DNA of 64,000 nt from Acinetobacter pittii ANC 4050. Lineage in GTDB: Bacteria; Pseudomonadota; Gammaproteobacteria; Pseudomonadales; Moraxellaceae. Location of the stretch: assembly GCF_000399685.1 (NCBI RefSeq), contig NZ_KB976987.1, positions 2,886,237-2,950,236 on the forward strand. Reading direction: 5' to 3'. Made by a program: the position numbers and the translations under genes. The notes below the pieces were generated by a model. That model was not told the DNA's origin. It made no database searches and saw nothing but the letters and a program-made list of their open reading frames with translations. This document shows positions 39,840 through 47,868 of this stretch, piece by piece. The number at the start of each line of letters is the position of its first letter. Position 1 is the first letter of the stretch.

Positions 39840-41273
39840 TTAATCAAAAGTTTCTTGACCTAATTTTCTTATACGTGGCTTATAGAACACAAAATAAGTT
39901 ACGCTTAAAACCACCAACCATAGTGGACTCACATATACCGCTTTTAATGTATCTGGCTCGAGTGCCAAAATCACCAAAGTAAACAAGAAGAATGCGATAA
40001 CAACGTATGCCATCAACACACCACCCGGCATTTTAAAGGTTGATGCGGCATGAAGTTCAGGACGAGTTTTACGATAACGTAAATAACACGCCATGATTAA
40101 AATCCACACACTAATGAATAGAATCACACAAAGTGAACTTGCCAGAGTAAATGCTTCCATCGTGTTTGGAACAAAGTACTGAAGTACTGCTCCGCCCATA
40201 ATGAAAATACATGAGAAGATTAAGCCGTTCGATGGCACTGCACGCTTTGATAAACGTCCCAATGCGCTCGGTGCTTGACCATCTTTTGATAAACCGAACA
40301 GCATACGACTGGTTGAAAACACGCCGCTATTCATTGAAGACATGACTGAAGATAGCACTACCAAGTTCATGATGATGGCTGAAATTGGAATACCTGCATT
40401 TAAGAATAACTCAACAAACGGACTTTTATCTGCACGGATGTGATTCCAAGGTGTCACTGACATTACGACAAAAAGTGCTAACACATAGAACAGGATAATA
40501 CGTAGTGGAATCGCGTTAATTGCTTTCGGTAAGTTGGTTTGTGGATCTTTCGTTTCAGCCGCTGTTGTACCAATCAGTTCAACGCCGATAAAGGCAAACA
40601 CGGCGATCTGAAAACCAGCCAAAAATCCGCTTACACCTTTTGGAAATATGCCGCCATGTGACCATACATTACTGATGCTCACAACATCACCATGAGGGGC
40701 TTGGAAATGAGTGAGGATCATGTAGCCACCCACGCCGATCAGGCCAATAATCGCCAAGATCTTAATGAGTGCAAACCAGAATTCAACTTCACCAAATAGC
40801 TTCACTGTAAGCAAGTTCAGCCCTAAAACGAATAGTACACAGCCTGCACTAATCATGGCCTGTTGCATGGGTGAGAAACTGGCGCCTTCGGGCAGCCAGA
40901 AACTTAAATAGTTAATAACCGCTGAAAGGTCCGCAATACCCACCAGTACCCAGCCTAACCAATAGGTCCAGCCGATATAATAACCAGCCCATGGGCCAAT
41001 CAAGTCATACGCCATATCAACAAATGACTTGTAATGTAAGTTAGCAAGTAATAATTCACCTAATGCACGCATTAGAAAAAAGAACATCCCACCAATTAAC
41101 ATGTAAATAACGAGAATTGAAGGACCTGCGAGGGAGATGGTTTTGCCCGAGCCCATAAATAGGCCCGTTCCAATTGCACCGCCAATTGCAATCAATTGTA
41201 AGTGGCGATTACTTAATTTCCGTTGTAAATGATCAGGGGAGCTTGCCTCATCAGAATGATGAACCATTGTCAT
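39840..41273 (-). CDS. APC-family amino-acid permease, distal duplicate
   Basis: Inner-membrane amino-acid:H+ symporter, CycA-like (D-Ala/D-Ser/Gly), 477 aa and about 12 helices. Signature LQLIAIGGAIGTGLFMGSGK (about 25-44) and a middle segment FQIAVFAFIGVELIGTTAAE. It is highly similar along its length to the permease at 41644-43083, as is the DNA, so the two arose by tandem duplication; the ridA 3' remnant sits between them. Substrate inferred from the dad cluster. Confidence 0.88.
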   Translation of the reverse strand: MTMVHHSDEASSPDHLQRKLSNRHLQLIAIGGAIGTGLFMGSGKTISLAGPSILVIYMLIGGMFFFLMRALGELLLANLHYKSFVDMAYDLIGPWAGYYIGWTYWLGWVLVGIADLSAVINYLSFWLPEGASFSPMQQAMISAGCVLFVLGLNLLTVKLFGEVEFWFALIKILAIIGLIGVGGYMILTHFQAPHGDVVSISNVWSHGGIFPKGVSGFLAGFQIAVFAFIGVELIGTTAAETKDPQTNLPKAINAIPLRIILFYVLALFVVMSVTPWNHIRADKSPFVELFLNAGIPISAIIMNLVVLSSVMSSMNSGVFSTSRMLFGLSKDGQAPSALGRLSKRAVPSNGLIFSCIFIMGGAVLQYFVPNTMEAFTLASSLCVILFISVWILIMACYLRYRKTRPELHAASTFKMPGGVLMAYVVIAFFLFTLVILALEPDTLKAVYVSPLWLVVLSVTYFVFYKPRIRKLGQETFD

Positions 41274-41436
41274 ATTAGAAGTCCTTTTTATATTTTGCTT
41301 AATTTAAATCAGCAACCTATAGGGAGAAAAACGAACCATATATCGTGGGTTGCTGAGTCTATACCTCAGGACAAGATGTTCAAGTATATTTTTCCCTTAA
41401 TTGATAAATCGTTTGTCCTGATTTTTTTAAGTCACA

Positions 41437-41487
41437 TTATTTATGTAGTGCCTTCACGGCAATTTTAATTAACCAATCTGGATTTCC
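41437..41487 (-). pseudogene. ridA 3' remnant (15 codons)
   Basis: Minus-strand reading gives NPDWLIKIAVKALHK then TAA at 41437-41439. The intact ridA ends NPEWLIEIAVTAAQK with TAA, so the alignment is full over 15 codons. An in-frame stop lies two codons before the conserved part. This is what is left of a second ridA after duplication of the permease-ridA unit. Confidence 0.85.
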
Positions 41488-41603
41488 AGATTAGCCGAAG
41501 TGTAGCATGCGATCATGCTAGATGTACTTTTCCAACACCCTCCAAATTGCTCTATTGATCCAAAAATAAACAATATTATTCCGATAAAAAATCTAATAGA
41601 AAT

Positions 41604-41636
41604 AAAAAAAGCCAATCATAATGGATTGGCTTTTTA
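41604..41636 (-). terminator. Terminator of permease gene (duplicate of the one at 39794)
   Basis: AAAAAAGCCAATCATAATGG and ATTGGCTTTTT form a hairpin with T runs on both strands, 8 nt past the stop of the 41644-43083 gene. The stem matches the distal terminator. Confidence 0.87.
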
Positions 41637-41643
41637 ATAAAAC

Positions 41644-43083
41644 TTAATGATCGTTGACGAGTTCACGTCCTAGTTTTTTCATCCGTGGTTTATACAACAC
41701 ATGATAGGTAACACCTAAAATGACTAGCCATACTGGACTGACATATAACGCCTTTAAAGTATCTGGCTCTAGCGCTAAGATGACTAAAGTGAAAAGCATA
41801 AATGCTAAAACAACATAACTCATCCAAACGCCGCCCGGCATTTTAAAAGTCGATTTTTCATGTAATTCAGGACGTAATTTACGATAGCGTAAATAGCACA
41901 CCATAATGAGACTCCAGACACTAATGAATAGAATCACACAGAGTGAACTTGCTAATGTAAATGCCTCCATTGTGTTTGGAACAAAGTACTGAAGCACAGC
42001 CCCGCCCATAATGAAAGTACAAGAGAAAATCAAACCATTTGAAGGAACTGCGCGTTTTGATAAACGTCCAAATGCTCCCGGTGCCTGACCGTCTTTTGAT
42101 AAACCGAACAGCATACGACTGGTTGAAAACACACCGCTGTTCATTGAAGACATGACCGAAGATAGCACCACCAAATTCATAATGATCGCAGAAACTGGAA
42201 TACCCGCATTTAAGAATAACTCAACAAACGGGCTTTTATCTGCACGAATGTGATCCCACGGTGTTACCGACATCACAATAAATAACGCCAATACATAGAA
42301 CAAAATAATACGTACCGGAATCGCGTTAATTGCTTTCGGTAAGTTCTTCTGCGGGTCTTTCGTTTCAGCAGCTGTTGTACCAACCAACTCAACCCCGACA
42401 AACGCAAAAACGGCAATCTGGAATCCTGCCAAGAAGCCTTCTGTACCTTTCGGGAATAAACCGCCATGTGACCAGACATTACTAATGCTGGCAACAGCGC
42501 CTTGCGGAGCTTGGAAATGGCTGAAAATCATATAGCCACCCACACCGATCAGGCCAATAATTGCCAGAATCTTAATAAGGGCAAACCAGAATTCAATTTC
42601 ACCAAATAGTCGTACTGTAAGGAGGTTAAGACCCATCACAAACAACACACAGCCTGCACTAATCATGGCCTGCTGTATTGGTGAGAAGCTTGCACCATCG
42701 GGTAGCCAGAAGCTCAAATAGTTAATAACTGCTGAAAGATCCGCAATACCCACCAGCACCCAACCTAACCAATAGGTCCAACCTAAATAGTACCCGGCCC
42801 AAGGACCAATTAAGTCATGAGCCATATCAACAAAAGATTTGTAATGCAGATTTGCAAGGAGCAACTCACCCATTGCACGCATTAAGAAAAAGAACATGCC
42901 TCCAATAATCATATAAATTAAAAGAATTGAAGGACCTGCGAGGGAGATGGTTTTACCTGAGCCCATAAATAGGCCAGTTCCAATTGCACCGCCAATTGCA
43001 ATCAGTTGTAAATGACGGTTAGACAGTTTTCGTTGCAGATGATCGGGAGAATTTTCCGTATCTGAATGACGAGCCGTTGTCAT
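41644..43083 (-). CDS. APC-family amino-acid permease, D-alanine/glycine type
   Basis: 479 aa, CycA-like, about 12 helices; same signature GGAIGTGLFMGSGK near residue 31. It is 161 nt downstream of ridA in the dad cluster and probably brings in D- or L-alanine for DadX/DadA. Near-identical in sequence to the distal copy, with changes mainly in the termini (starts MTTARHSDTENSPDH). Both leader regions share ATCAGCAACCTAT upstream of the coding region. Confidence 0.9.
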   Translation of the reverse strand: MTTARHSDTENSPDHLQRKLSNRHLQLIAIGGAIGTGLFMGSGKTISLAGPSILLIYMIIGGMFFFLMRAMGELLLANLHYKSFVDMAHDLIGPWAGYYLGWTYWLGWVLVGIADLSAVINYLSFWLPDGASFSPIQQAMISAGCVLFVMGLNLLTVRLFGEIEFWFALIKILAIIGLIGVGGYMIFSHFQAPQGAVASISNVWSHGGLFPKGTEGFLAGFQIAVFAFVGVELVGTTAAETKDPQKNLPKAINAIPVRIILFYVLALFIVMSVTPWDHIRADKSPFVELFLNAGIPVSAIIMNLVVLSSVMSSMNSGVFSTSRMLFGLSKDGQAPGAFGRLSKRAVPSNGLIFSCTFIMGGAVLQYFVPNTMEAFTLASSLCVILFISVWSLIMVCYLRYRKLRPELHEKSTFKMPGGVWMSYVVLAFMLFTLVILALEPDTLKALYVSPVWLVILGVTYHVLYKPRMKKLGRELVNDH

Positions 43084-43244
43084 ATTAAAATTCCTTTTTG
43101 AATTCCTTTGTTAAGATCAGCAACCTATGGCGAAAATTGAACCGTATGCCATAGGTCACTGAATCTGTTCACCAAAAATGACTGGTTAAACCGTATCTAT
43201 CTTCCTTCTGTTAGATACATCATCGTTTTTGGAGTAAAGCCGAA

Positions 43245-43604
43245 TTACTTTTGTGCTGCCGTCACGGCAATTTCAATGAGCCACTCCGGATTGACCAAAT
43301 CGGCCTGAATTGTGGCACGTGATGGAGCAACACACCCTTTTAACCAGTCAACCCAAATTGCATTTACAGTTGAAAAGTCAGAAAGATTTTTTAAATAGAG
43401 CTGCGCAGAGAGCAAGCGAGACTTATCTGTATTGGCTAATGCCAACAGTTCATCAATCGTTGCAAGAATTTCACGAGTTTGGCCTGCCACGTCTTGCTCG
43501 GTATTTTTAGGGACCTGACCTGACAGATAAACCACTTTGTTAAAAACAGTCACGGCACTCATGACTTCGTTAGTATTGATCTTTTGTATATCTGAATTCG
43601 ACAT
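43245..43604 (-). CDS. RidA family enamine/imine deaminase
   Basis: Hydrolyses reactive enamine/imine intermediates such as 2-aminoacrylate, to protect PLP enzymes like the neighbouring racemase. From ATG 43604 (MSNSDIQKINTNEVM), with AAGGAAAT before it, it is 119 aa. Substrate-binding Arg is in VAPSRATIQADLV (about 96) and the acidic residue in NPEWLIEI. It lies 10 nt after dadX. The frame opens to 43655 but overlaps dadX. Confidence 0.9.
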   Translation of the reverse strand: MSNSDIQKINTNEVMSAVTVFNKVVYLSGQVPKNTEQDVAGQTREILATIDELLALANTDKSRLLSAQLYLKNLSDFSTVNAIWVDWLKGCVAPSRATIQADLVNPEWLIEIAVTAAQK

Positions 43605-43614
43605 TCGGATTTCC

Positions 43615-44718
43615 TTATACCTGATTAATAAATTGAACACGGGCGGTGACAGCACACATCAGTTCATAGCCCACCGTACCGGAAGAAACTGCGACATCAT
43701 CAATAGGCAAAACGACACCCGTACTTGATTGGCCCCAGAGTATGACTTCACTGCCGACTTTTGCACTCTCAATACCCGTTAAATCGACTGCCAACATATC
43801 CATGCTGACACGGCCAATTGTTCGAGTGCGAACAGAGTCCACTAAAACAGGCGTTCCTGTTGGAGAAATACGCTGATAACCATCGGCATAGCCGCAAGCC
43901 ACAATCCCAATCGTCATGTACTGCTCTGCGACAAAGTTTGAGCCATAACCTACGCTTTCATTCGGTTCTAAATGTTGAACAGAAATAATTTCACTGCGTA
44001 AGCTCATGGTCGGTTGTAAGCCCCAATCCGCAATACTATGCGTCGGGTAGTCTGGCGAGCTGCCATAGAGCATAATGCCGCTACGTGCATAGTCTGATTT
44101 GAGCTGGTCTTGATAACGCAGAATTGCCGCGCTATTACTTACCGACCTTTCACCCGGTAAACCTTTAATAATTTCTTCAAATGCAGTGATTTGATAATCG
44201 ATGCCCTTCTGGCCAAAACGATCGCCATCTGCATCTGAAAAATGCATCATGTGGGTAATCTTGGATACGTTCGCCAAATTGTTCAAACGTTCCCAAGCCT
44301 GAACATAGTGTTGTGGTTTAAATCCGAGACGGTTCATACCACTATTCATTTTTAGGCAAACATCAAATTGAGCAGGATAAGGATGCTTTTCAACCCACTC
44401 AATTTGCATTTCACTATGAATGGTGAAACTGAGTTGATATTGCACACAATCAAATAGATCTTGAGGAGAGAAAATCCCTTCGAGCAACAAGATCGGACCT
44501 GTCCAACCTAGAGCGCGAATTCGTTTTGCTTCATCAAGATCAAGTAAGGCAAAGCCATCTGCTGCTTTAAATGCCTCATAAACACGTTCAATTCCGTGTC
44601 CGTATGCATTGGCTTTTACAACGGCAAAGACCTTACTGTCTGGCATAGCCTTGCGTACCACCGCCAAGTTATTTTGTAAGGCTTGACGGTGGATCACTGC
44701 GGTAATAGGACGAGGCAT
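43615..44718 (-). CDS. dadX: Catabolic alanine racemase
   Basis: PLP enzyme interconverting L- and D-alanine. 367 aa. PLP lysine in FAVVKANAYGHG (about 33), the second catalytic Tyr region VGYGSNFVAE, and the C-terminal beta domain with RVSMDMLAVDLTG. It lies 20 nt after dadA, so it serves L-alanine breakdown: racemisation, then oxidation by DadA. The biosynthetic Alr would be elsewhere. Confidence 0.93.
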   Translation of the reverse strand: MPRPITAVIHRQALQNNLAVVRKAMPDSKVFAVVKANAYGHGIERVYEAFKAADGFALLDLDEAKRIRALGWTGPILLLEGIFSPQDLFDCVQYQLSFTIHSEMQIEWVEKHPYPAQFDVCLKMNSGMNRLGFKPQHYVQAWERLNNLANVSKITHMMHFSDADGDRFGQKGIDYQITAFEEIIKGLPGERSVSNSAAILRYQDQLKSDYARSGIMLYGSSPDYPTHSIADWGLQPTMSLRSEIISVQHLEPNESVGYGSNFVAEQYMTIGIVACGYADGYQRISPTGTPVLVDSVRTRTIGRVSMDMLAVDLTGIESAKVGSEVILWGQSSTGVVLPIDDVAVSSGTVGYELMCAVTARVQFINQV

Positions 44719-44738
44719 GATTACTTTCCTAACGTCCG

Positions 44739-46004
44739 TTATGCAGCATGCGCTTGTGAATAACGCTGAATTGAAAGGCCATCGGTACTGATTTCAGTCT
44801 TATGATTCAACACGATGTCACTGATTAATTTTCCTGAACCACATGCCATCGTCCAACCTAAAGTACCGTGGCCTGTATTCAAGAACAGATTTTTAAAGCG
44901 AGTCGCACCAATAATTGGGGTACTGTCTGGAGTCATTGGACGTAGACCAGTCCAGAAAGATGCCTGTGCCATATCACCGCCCGGGAACAAGTCCTGAGTC
45001 ACCATTTGCAAGGTTGCACGGCGGTCTTCATTTAAACCTAAATTGAAACCACTGAGCTCTGCCATACCGCCTACGCGAATACGTTGGTCGAAACGAGTAA
45101 TCGCAATTTTGTAGGTTTCATCAAGCACTGTAGATTGCGGAGCAAAAGCAGGGTCAACAATTGGAATCGTCAACGAATAACCTTTCACAGGATATACAGG
45201 CAGCTGTAGATCGAGTGGTTTCAAGAAATCACGTGAATAGCTACCAAACGCTAGGACATAACGATCTGCAGTTAAAACCTTACCATTGACCTGAACGCCC
45301 TTAATTTCATCGCCTTCAACAATCAATTTTTCTACGTTTTGGTTGAACTGGAAGTTAACACCCAACTCTTTAGCAATTTGAGCTAAAGCATTGGTAAATA
45401 AATAACAGTCACCTGTCTCGTCATTTGGTAAATGCAAACCACCAACGAGTTTATCTTGCGCATTTGCTAACGCTGGTTCTACACGACCAAGTTCGTTGCC
45501 ATTTAATAATTCGTAGCTTACGCCGCACTCTTCAAGCACGCTAATGTCGCGTTGAACCGCTTCCATTTGTGCTTCTTTGCGGAATAACTGCAAAGTACCC
45601 TTCGCGCGGTTTTCGTAGTTAATACCTGTATCTTTTCTGAGTTCACGTAAACAATCACGGCTATATTCAGCCACGCGCATCATACGTTCTTTGTTCACAG
45701 CATAACTTTGTGGATTACAGTTTTTCAGCATTTGCGCCATCCACTGTAACTGCCACATACTGCCATCTAAATTAATGGCAAGCGGTGCATGGTGTTGGAA
45801 CATCCACTTCACAGCTTTAAAAGGAATTCCTGGTGCTGCCCAAGGGGTCGAATACCCAGGCGAAATTTGCCCTGCGTTACCAAAACTTGTCTCTTCAGCA
45901 GGACCTGACTGGCGATCGAGAACAGTAACCTCAGCTCCTTGTTGAGCTAGATAATAGGCACTTGCCACTCCAATAACGCCGCTACCTAAAACAATTACGC
46001 GCAT
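44739..46004 (-). CDS. dadA: D-amino acid dehydrogenase small subunit
   Basis: FAD-dependent oxidation of D-alanine to pyruvate, feeding electrons to the quinone pool. 421 aa from ATG 46004; GAGGG lies 7 nt upstream, while the ATG at 46010 sits too close. FAD motif [20 protein letters not shown] (about 3-22), and [19 protein letters not shown] typical of DadA. The C-terminal FAD clamp [15 protein letters not shown] is intact. First gene of dadA-dadX-ridA and divergent from lrp. Confidence 0.94.
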   Translation of the reverse strand: MRVIVLGSGVIGVASAYYLAQQGAEVTVLDRQSGPAEETSFGNAGQISPGYSTPWAAPGIPFKAVKWMFQHHAPLAINLDGSMWQLQWMAQMLKNCNPQSYAVNKERMMRVAEYSRDCLRELRKDTGINYENRAKGTLQLFRKEAQMEAVQRDISVLEECGVSYELLNGNELGRVEPALANAQDKLVGGLHLPNDETGDCYLFTNALAQIAKELGVNFQFNQNVEKLIVEGDEIKGVQVNGKVLTADRYVLAFGSYSRDFLKPLDLQLPVYPVKGYSLTIPIVDPAFAPQSTVLDETYKIAITRFDQRIRVGGMAELSGFNLGLNEDRRATLQMVTQDLFPGGDMAQASFWTGLRPMTPDSTPIIGATRFKNLFLNTGHGTLGWTMACGSGKLISDIVLNHKTEISTDGLSIQRYSQAHAA

Positions 46005-46026
46005 TTCCATTCCCTCACGCACACCA

Positions 46027-46070
46027 GTTTATTTCACTAGTATATTTCTGCTTCAATAGTTTATTTCACT
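46027..46070. promoter_or_regulatory. Direct repeats in the dadA-lrp gap, candidate Lrp sites
   Basis: GTTTATTTCACT occurs at 46027-46038 and again at 46059-46070, 32 bp apart, about three helical turns. This fits an Lrp-type protein wrapping DNA and controlling dadA, located 23-66 bp before the dadA start. Repeats are seen; Lrp binding is inferred. Confidence 0.6.
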
Positions 46071-46081
46071 GTTTTTCAGGG

Positions 46082-46087
46082 TATAAT
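46082..46087 (+). promoter_or_regulatory. -10 box of the lrp-like gene
   Basis: A consensus TATAAT lies 54 nt upstream of the lrp ATG; the matching -35 region (46059-46064) is weak and overlaps the downstream GTTTATTTCACT repeat, which would suit autoregulation. Confidence 0.55.
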
Positions 46088-46140
46088 CTAGGTAAATTTA
46101 TGTTTTTCTCGCGAGAATTTTAAAAAAAGAGGAAATATCT

Positions 46141-46608
46141 ATGCGCCCCTTAGATCGTATAGATCGCATGATTCTGGACATTTTGCAGCGCGAAGGACGA
46201 ATTGCGATTAGTGAATTGGCATCAAGAGTTAACCTGTCTACCACCCCTTGTTCAGAGCGTGTAAAACGCCTTGAGCGCGATGGCATTATCATGGGTTATT
46301 ACGCCCGTCTAAACCCAGCTTACGTGGACCGTAACCTGCTGGTCTTTTTAGAAATTAAATTATCTGCCAAATCTGGTGATGTATTTGATCAAGTGGCCAG
46401 AGACTTAGTTGAGATTCCTGAAGTGCTCGAATGTCACCTCATTTCAGGCGAATTTGACTACCTTGTAAAAGCTCGCTTAAAAGAAATGAGTGCATACCGC
46501 CGCTTATTGGGAGATCTATTAAAGAAACTTCCCGCTTCGGCATCTTCACACAGTTATGTCGTCATGGAAGAAGTGAAAGAAACTCTGTATTTAGATGTAA
46601 GCAAGTAA
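46141..46608 (+). CDS. Lrp/AsnC family regulator of the dad operon
   Basis: 155-aa feast/famine regulator. HTH about 5-55 (DRIDRMILDILQREGRIAIS and STTPCSERVKRLERDGII) and a RAM ligand-binding domain (about 70-150, ECHLISGEFDYLVKARLKEM). AGAGGAAAT is 6 nt before the ATG. Divergent placement from dadA suggests alanine-responsive activation, as for Lrp/DadR in other bacteria. Could also be the global Lrp. Confidence 0.9.
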   Translation: MRPLDRIDRMILDILQREGRIAISELASRVNLSTTPCSERVKRLERDGIIMGYYARLNPAYVDRNLLVFLEIKLSAKSGDVFDQVARDLVEIPEVLECHLISGEFDYLVKARLKEMSAYRRLLGDLLKKLPASASSHSYVVMEEVKETLYLDVSK

Positions 46609-46633
46609 AGCGAGCATTATTGAACTCGCTTTA
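46606..46633. terminator. Weak hairpin after lrp gene
   Basis: TAAAGCGAG (46606-46614) pairs with CTCGCTTTA (46625-46633). The stem starts at the stop codon. There is no strong T run on either side, so termination may be partial. Confidence 0.45.
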
Positions 46634-46648
46634 CCCACGTTTTGGAAA

Positions 46649-47794
46649 TTAGAAATATTTTAAAATCGAAATATGCTTGTTTTGATGTTTAAATTTCGAG
46701 AACCATTTAACCGCTGGATAGAGTGCAAAAGACAGCACAATCGTAATTAGCCACAACATCCACACATGGTTGACCGACAGATAATTTCCATAGTTAGCTC
46801 CCCACACACTGAGTGCAAACACATACATCATTTTCAGCACATATAAATGCAATAAATAGAAGAACATCGGCACCGAGCCAAATACCACCAATGGTTTTAA
46901 AAATGAGTATTGCTGCATACGATCAAAAGCAACGAGCACAAGCAAGCCAATCCCAACATTTAGCAAAATAAATAGTAAAGATGGTGGGTATTTGGTGAGG
47001 TTAAAAAAGCTCATTAATGTCAGTTGTAATGAATCAAAATGTTGCCAAGGCTGGTCGCCATAGACATTGATAAAACGTAGTAAAACAAACAACCCAATAC
47101 TTGCTAAACCAAGGCTGAGTAAAGCGCTGGTTCTTTGCTTTGCAGTATATTTTGAACTAAAGAACTGACCTAAAACGTAACCTAATAAAATCACCCCAAT
47201 CCAAGGCAAAACAGGATAGCTTGTACGCAGTTTTATGCCCGCAAACTCAAGCCAGCCACGGTCATGTAAAACGAACCATATATTTTGCAATATAGCTTGT
47301 GAGAAGTGCACTGAATCTAGCAGGTTGTGCCCAAAAATAATGACCAACGCTATACCTGCAAGAATTGGCAAAGGCAAACTTACACAGCAAGCTAATACCA
47401 CCATGCTAATACCTATCGCCCAAATCACCTGTAAATAAATGACTTCAGGTGGAAAAGTCGCTGTCCACGCAAAGTTCACAAGGGTAAGCTCTAGCACAAT
47501 CAAAAATAAGCCACGTTTTAATAGAAAAGCACGCGTTTGCTGTAAATCTTGTTTTTTTGATTGAAATAAAAAAGCGGAAATTCCGGTTAAAAGTACAAAA
47601 ACCGGAGCGCAAATATGTGCCAATAATCGACTGCCAAATAAAGCCGGTTCTGTTACTGTTACGTCCATTGGGTCGGTAACTTGTTTATGTAAATAGAAAG
47701 TTTCTCTTACATGGTCGAGCAACATAATGATGATGACCAGACCACGCAATGCATCAATCGACTGTAAACGTTCAATATTCTTTTCTATAGACAT
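46649..47794 (-). CDS. HGSNAT/DUF1624-like membrane acyltransferase
   Basis: Multi-pass protein related to heparan-alpha-glucosaminide N-acetyltransferase/YeiB-type proteins. 381 aa from ATG 47794 (MSIEKNIERLQSIDALRGLV), with about 10 hydrophobic helices. The family start RLQSIDALRGLVIIIMLLDHVRE carries the conserved His. An upstream TTG (47809) is possible. A Zur-like palindrome lies 19 nt upstream, shared with the divergent TonB receptor, hinting at metal control. Substrate unknown. Confidence 0.75.
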   Translation of the reverse strand: MSIEKNIERLQSIDALRGLVIIIMLLDHVRETFYLHKQVTDPMDVTVTEPALFGSRLLAHICAPVFVLLTGISAFLFQSKKQDLQQTRAFLLKRGLFLIVLELTLVNFAWTATFPPEVIYLQVIWAIGISMVVLACCVSLPLPILAGIALVIIFGHNLLDSVHFSQAILQNIWFVLHDRGWLEFAGIKLRTSYPVLPWIGVILLGYVLGQFFSSKYTAKQRTSALLSLGLASIGLFVLLRFINVYGDQPWQHFDSLQLTLMSFFNLTKYPPSLLFILLNVGIGLLVLVAFDRMQQYSFLKPLVVFGSVPMFFYLLHLYVLKMMYVFALSVWGANYGNYLSVNHVWMLWLITIVLSFALYPAVKWFSKFKHQNKHISILKYF

Positions 47795-47812
47795 AGCGGT
47801 AATCAACAAAAT

Positions 47813-47836
47813 AATGTAATGTTATATTATTACATT
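47813..47836. promoter_or_regulatory. Zur-like palindrome between acyltransferase-like and TonB-receptor genes
   Basis: AATGTAAT (47813-47820) and ATTACATT (47829-47836) form the outer arms of an inverted repeat. The inner TGTTATATTATTACA (47820-47834) agrees with the znu palindrome TGTTATAATATAACA at 13 of 15 positions. It lies 33 nt before the receptor ATG. A Fur site is the alternative. Confidence 0.55.
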
Positions 47837-47868
47837 TAATTCCTTTTGTCTTTTATGGCTGATTATTT

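Noticed and set aside
41274..41436. Full ridA duplicate upstream of the distal permease
   Set aside because: Only 15 codons are recognisable; an in-frame stop precedes them.
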